Shown in pieces: positions 61,794-64,000 of a DNA stretch of 64,000 nucleotides. The notes beneath the pieces were generated by a model. It was not told where the DNA came from and searched no databases. It saw only the letters and a program-made list of their open reading frames with translations. Every line of letters begins with the position of its first letter. The first letter of the stretch is position 1. A program made the translations under genes and the position numbers. This DNA comes from an uncultured Aquimarina sp. (GTDB lineage Bacteria > Bacteroidota > Bacteroidia > Flavobacteriales > Flavobacteriaceae), in NCBI GenBank assembly GCA_947498785.1, contig CANMLS010000021.1, forward strand, positions 1 to 64,000. Reading direction: 5' to 3'.

Positions 61794-62765
61794 TTAGATA
61801 TACACTTCTAATAATTTCATCCCATTATTGCTGCTTTCTATAGATATATTTTCAATTGCACGAGGAATGAGCATTGTTTCACCAAATGAAATATTTTCAG
61901 AATAGCCAACCGTGTTGATCGTACCGCTTCCTTCGACACACATTAAAATTTTGAACGAATCTAAACCCTTATAATCTCTTTTGAGAATGTTATCAATCTC
62001 GATTGTGCTAGTTGTAAAATAAGTGCCAGAAATAAGGTTATTTATTTTATTCTTATCCTTGTTATATTCTAATTTAAAAGATCGATCTCCTTTAAAATTT
62101 AGGGCATCCAACGCCAGATCAGTATGTAATTCTCTTTCATTTCCCTCACTATCTTTTCGATCCCAATCATAAACTCTGTACGTAATATCAGATGTTTGTT
62201 GAATCTCTGCAATCAATGATCCTCCTCCTATAGCATGTATTCTTCCTGCTTTTATAAAATAACTATCTCCTTTTGAAATATTTTCGAAATTGAGCAATTC
62301 TGTGACTTTTCCTTTTTTTAGGAATGTTTCATACTCTTCTTTTGTGGTATCCTTATTGAAACCAACAATTAACTTAGCATCGACATCAGCCTGAACAACA
62401 TACCACATTTCTGTTTTACCAAAAGAATTATGTCTCTCTTTTGCTAACACATCATCAGGGTGAAGTTGAACCGATAAGTCTTCTCTAGCATCAATAAACT
62501 TGATCAATAATGGAAATTGATTGCCAAATTCTTGATATACTTTTTTCCCTAAAAGTTGAGCTGAATATTCTTTAATAAGATCATCTAACTTTTTTCCAGC
62601 ATGTATTCCATTTGATATTATTGAAATATCATCATTTACAGTAGAAATCTCCCAACTCTCACCTATATTATTTTCTTTAGTCGGCTTATTCAGAACTGTT
62701 TTTAGCTTATTTCCTCCCCAAATTTTTTCTTTTAGAATTGGATGAAATTTTAACGGGTATAACAT
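61794..62765 (-). CDS. manA: Mannose-6-phosphate isomerase, class I
   Basis: The 323-residue cupin product begins LKFHPILKEKIWGGNKL and has the zinc-site motifs LSVQLHPDD and GKTEMWYV plus AGRIHAIGGG. It interconverts fructose-6-phosphate and mannose-6-phosphate, feeding GDP-mannose synthesis with ManC. It lies 8 bases before rfbB copy 2. Confidence 0.93.
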   Translation of the reverse strand: MLYPLKFHPILKEKIWGGNKLKTVLNKPTKENNIGESWEISTVNDDISIISNGIHAGKKLDDLIKEYSAQLLGKKVYQEFGNQFPLLIKFIDAREDLSVQLHPDDVLAKERHNSFGKTEMWYVVQADVDAKLIVGFNKDTTKEEYETFLKKGKVTELLNFENISKGDSYFIKAGRIHAIGGGSLIAEIQQTSDITYRVYDWDRKDSEGNERELHTDLALDALNFKGDRSFKLEYNKDKNKINNLISGTYFTTSTIEIDNILKRDYKGLDSFKILMCVEGSGTINTVGYSENISFGETMLIPRAIENISIESSNNGMKLLEVYI

Positions 62766-62817
62766 AATTATGCCTTTTTATCTTTTGATTGATTTGTCTT
62801 TTCTATTTTAATAAAAT

Positions 62818-63813
62818 CTATTCTTCATCCTTAACAAAATTCTGAACTGCTTTGGATAAATATCTTGAAAAGTAAAATAGTGAAACCAATCCAATTAAAA
62901 GCAGAGGGGTTATTAGAATAGTACGATTTAATAGCTTCTTTTGCTTCGAAATAATATCACCATAATATACAAAAGAAAATATTTCTTGATCTAAGGCCAA
63001 AATACGTTCTTGCTCATTGATTAACTCTAATAAAACATCTTTTCGCTTCAATAAAGATGCTATTGTTGGCGACTCTGATTCATTAGCAATAATCACTACA
63101 TCATTAGAGTCAGATGACGGACTATTATTAATATTGCTCAGGTATCTATCAATAAACTGCAAGGACTTTTTGTTTCGTTCCAAATTAATACTTTTTTGTT
63201 TTAATTCTAAACTCATTATTCCTTTGTAATATTTATTTGATTTTATATAATCTAAAATAGATGAAGTAATCTCACTATTATAATCATTGTCATTATTAAA
63301 TTCAAAAACAAGTTTATGATGTTTATAAAAATCCCTAAAACCTTCTTCTTTTAATTGATCTTCTTCATAGGCTTCCATTACATCTTTAAAAAATTCTTTA
63401 TTATTATAACGTTCTTGTAAATTATCTAATACATCTGTGCCTTTTACAATTGGTTTAATTGTGATTTCTTTTACATCAAGAATATTTTCTGGTTTGATTC
63501 CTAATTTATTGAGAAAAGCATCATCTTTAAAACTCTCTTCTAATTCTTCAACAAAATCATAAATATATTTTATACTATTATATTTAGGTTCAATTATGAC
63601 TTCTTGTGTATATGAATTGTTAGAATCTCTAGCTTGGTCAATGAAAAACCCTGTAGCTCCTCCAGAAACTATTAAAATCAAAAATAAAATTGCTTTTTTC
63701 TTATAAAATAAAATTATAGAAATAATCAATTTAAGAAAACTCTTAAAAGCATTTTTGATCATGCCAAAAAGCTGCATTAAGTCTATTTCATCATTATTAT
63801 TTTCCTTACTCAT
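62818..63813 (-). CDS. Wzz-type chain-length/co-polymerase protein, copy 2
   Basis: The 331-residue product starts MSKENNNDEIDLMQLFGMIKNAF, a close match to copy 1, followed by a membrane helix (about 40-58), a periplasmic coiled coil and a second membrane helix (about 295-315). No kinase domain is present. Two paralogues in one locus may set different lengths or form a mixed ring. The gene starts 7 bases after the end of the next gene upstream. Confidence 0.78.
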   Translation of the reverse strand: MSKENNNDEIDLMQLFGMIKNAFKSFLKLIISIILFYKKKAILFLILIVSGGATGFFIDQARDSNNSYTQEVIIEPKYNSIKYIYDFVEELEESFKDDAFLNKLGIKPENILDVKEITIKPIVKGTDVLDNLQERYNNKEFFKDVMEAYEEDQLKEEGFRDFYKHHKLVFEFNNDNDYNSEITSSILDYIKSNKYYKGIMSLELKQKSINLERNKKSLQFIDRYLSNINNSPSSDSNDVVIIANESESPTIASLLKRKDVLLELINEQERILALDQEIFSFVYYGDIISKQKKLLNRTILITPLLLIGLVSLFYFSRYLSKAVQNFVKDEE

Positions 63814-63820
63814 ACTATTA

Positions 63821-64000
63821 TTACCTTTCTTTAAATATTTGCTCTATTATTTTCTCGGTTATCAGATATGTGGGTTTTACTCCTGTAGTTCCTAATCCTC
63901 CTGAAGCCAAAGTGCTTCCTGTCTCTAATGGATTATCTGAAGCATAATATGCATATCGAACTTTAACCTTTGGGCTTATACTTCCTCTAAGTTTTGATGC
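63821..64000 (-). CDS. C-terminal 59 residues of an unidentified protein
   Basis: A minus-strand frame is open from the window edge to a TAA at 63821-63823 and ends QIFKER. The visible part includes KVKVRYAYYASDNP, which resembles the last strand of sialate O-acetylesterase/SGNH-type hydrolases, but the match is too short to rely on. It ends 7 bases before the Wzz copy 2 start, so it belongs to the same transcript. Confidence 0.5.
   Translation of the reverse strand, partial: ASKLRGSISPKVKVRYAYYASDNPLETGSTLASGGLGTTGVKPTYLITEKIIEQIFKER

Overview
The window looks like the chromosome of an AT-rich member of the Bacteroidota, most likely Flavobacteriaceae and possibly close to Aquimarina (genus is a guess). 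Evidence: a gliding/type IX secretion lipoprotein SprE (PorW) beside a bactofilin and an F-type ATP synthase operon that lacks atpD and atpC; several lineage-restricted families (DUF5687, DUF4254, DUF6427, DUF6341); promoters of the Bacteroidota type (TTG, 19 bases, TAnnTTTG); and few Shine-Dalgarno sequences.

Layout. 1-360: edge of an IS3-family insertion sequence. 472-9408, minus strand: housekeeping block sprE, bactofilin, atpZ, a small membrane protein, atpB-E-F-H-A-G, closed by a strong terminator. 9409-9976: AT-rich regulatory gap with inverted repeats. 9977-24936, plus strand: an unusual iterative polyketide/fatty-acid synthase cluster. It encodes one 2571-residue protein (tandem nitronate-monooxygenase-like enoyl reductase, KS, AT, four ACPs, KR), one 1435-residue protein (KS, atypical AT, DH, phosphopantetheinyl transferase), a separate ACP, an alpha/beta hydrolase, a family 1 glycosyltransferase and a small membrane protein. 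Together these have what is needed to build a reduced acyl chain, release it and glycosylate it, so a secreted or membrane glycolipid is the most economical product guess. 24939-32893: ABC exporter pair, a PaaE-like ferredoxin reductase, a GT9 plus DUF4254 pair, two small lineage-specific proteins and purD.

33001-64000: a large surface-polysaccharide locus. It holds Wzy/WaaL-like polymerases, the initiating phosphoglycosyl transferase, UDP-GlcA and UDP-Xyl synthesis, ManNAcA synthesis (wecB, wecC), dTDP-rhamnose synthesis (rfbABCD with second copies of rfbB and rfbD), GDP-mannose steps (manA, manC), a Wzx flippase, two paralogous Wzz-like chain-length proteins, several glycosyltransferases, methyl- and acetyl-transferases, and two lipoproteins. 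A five-gene-scale block at 39438-43552 is inverted relative to the rest. Wza/Wzc-type export genes, phosphomannomutase and atpDC are not in the window. I see no rRNA, tRNA or CRISPR array.
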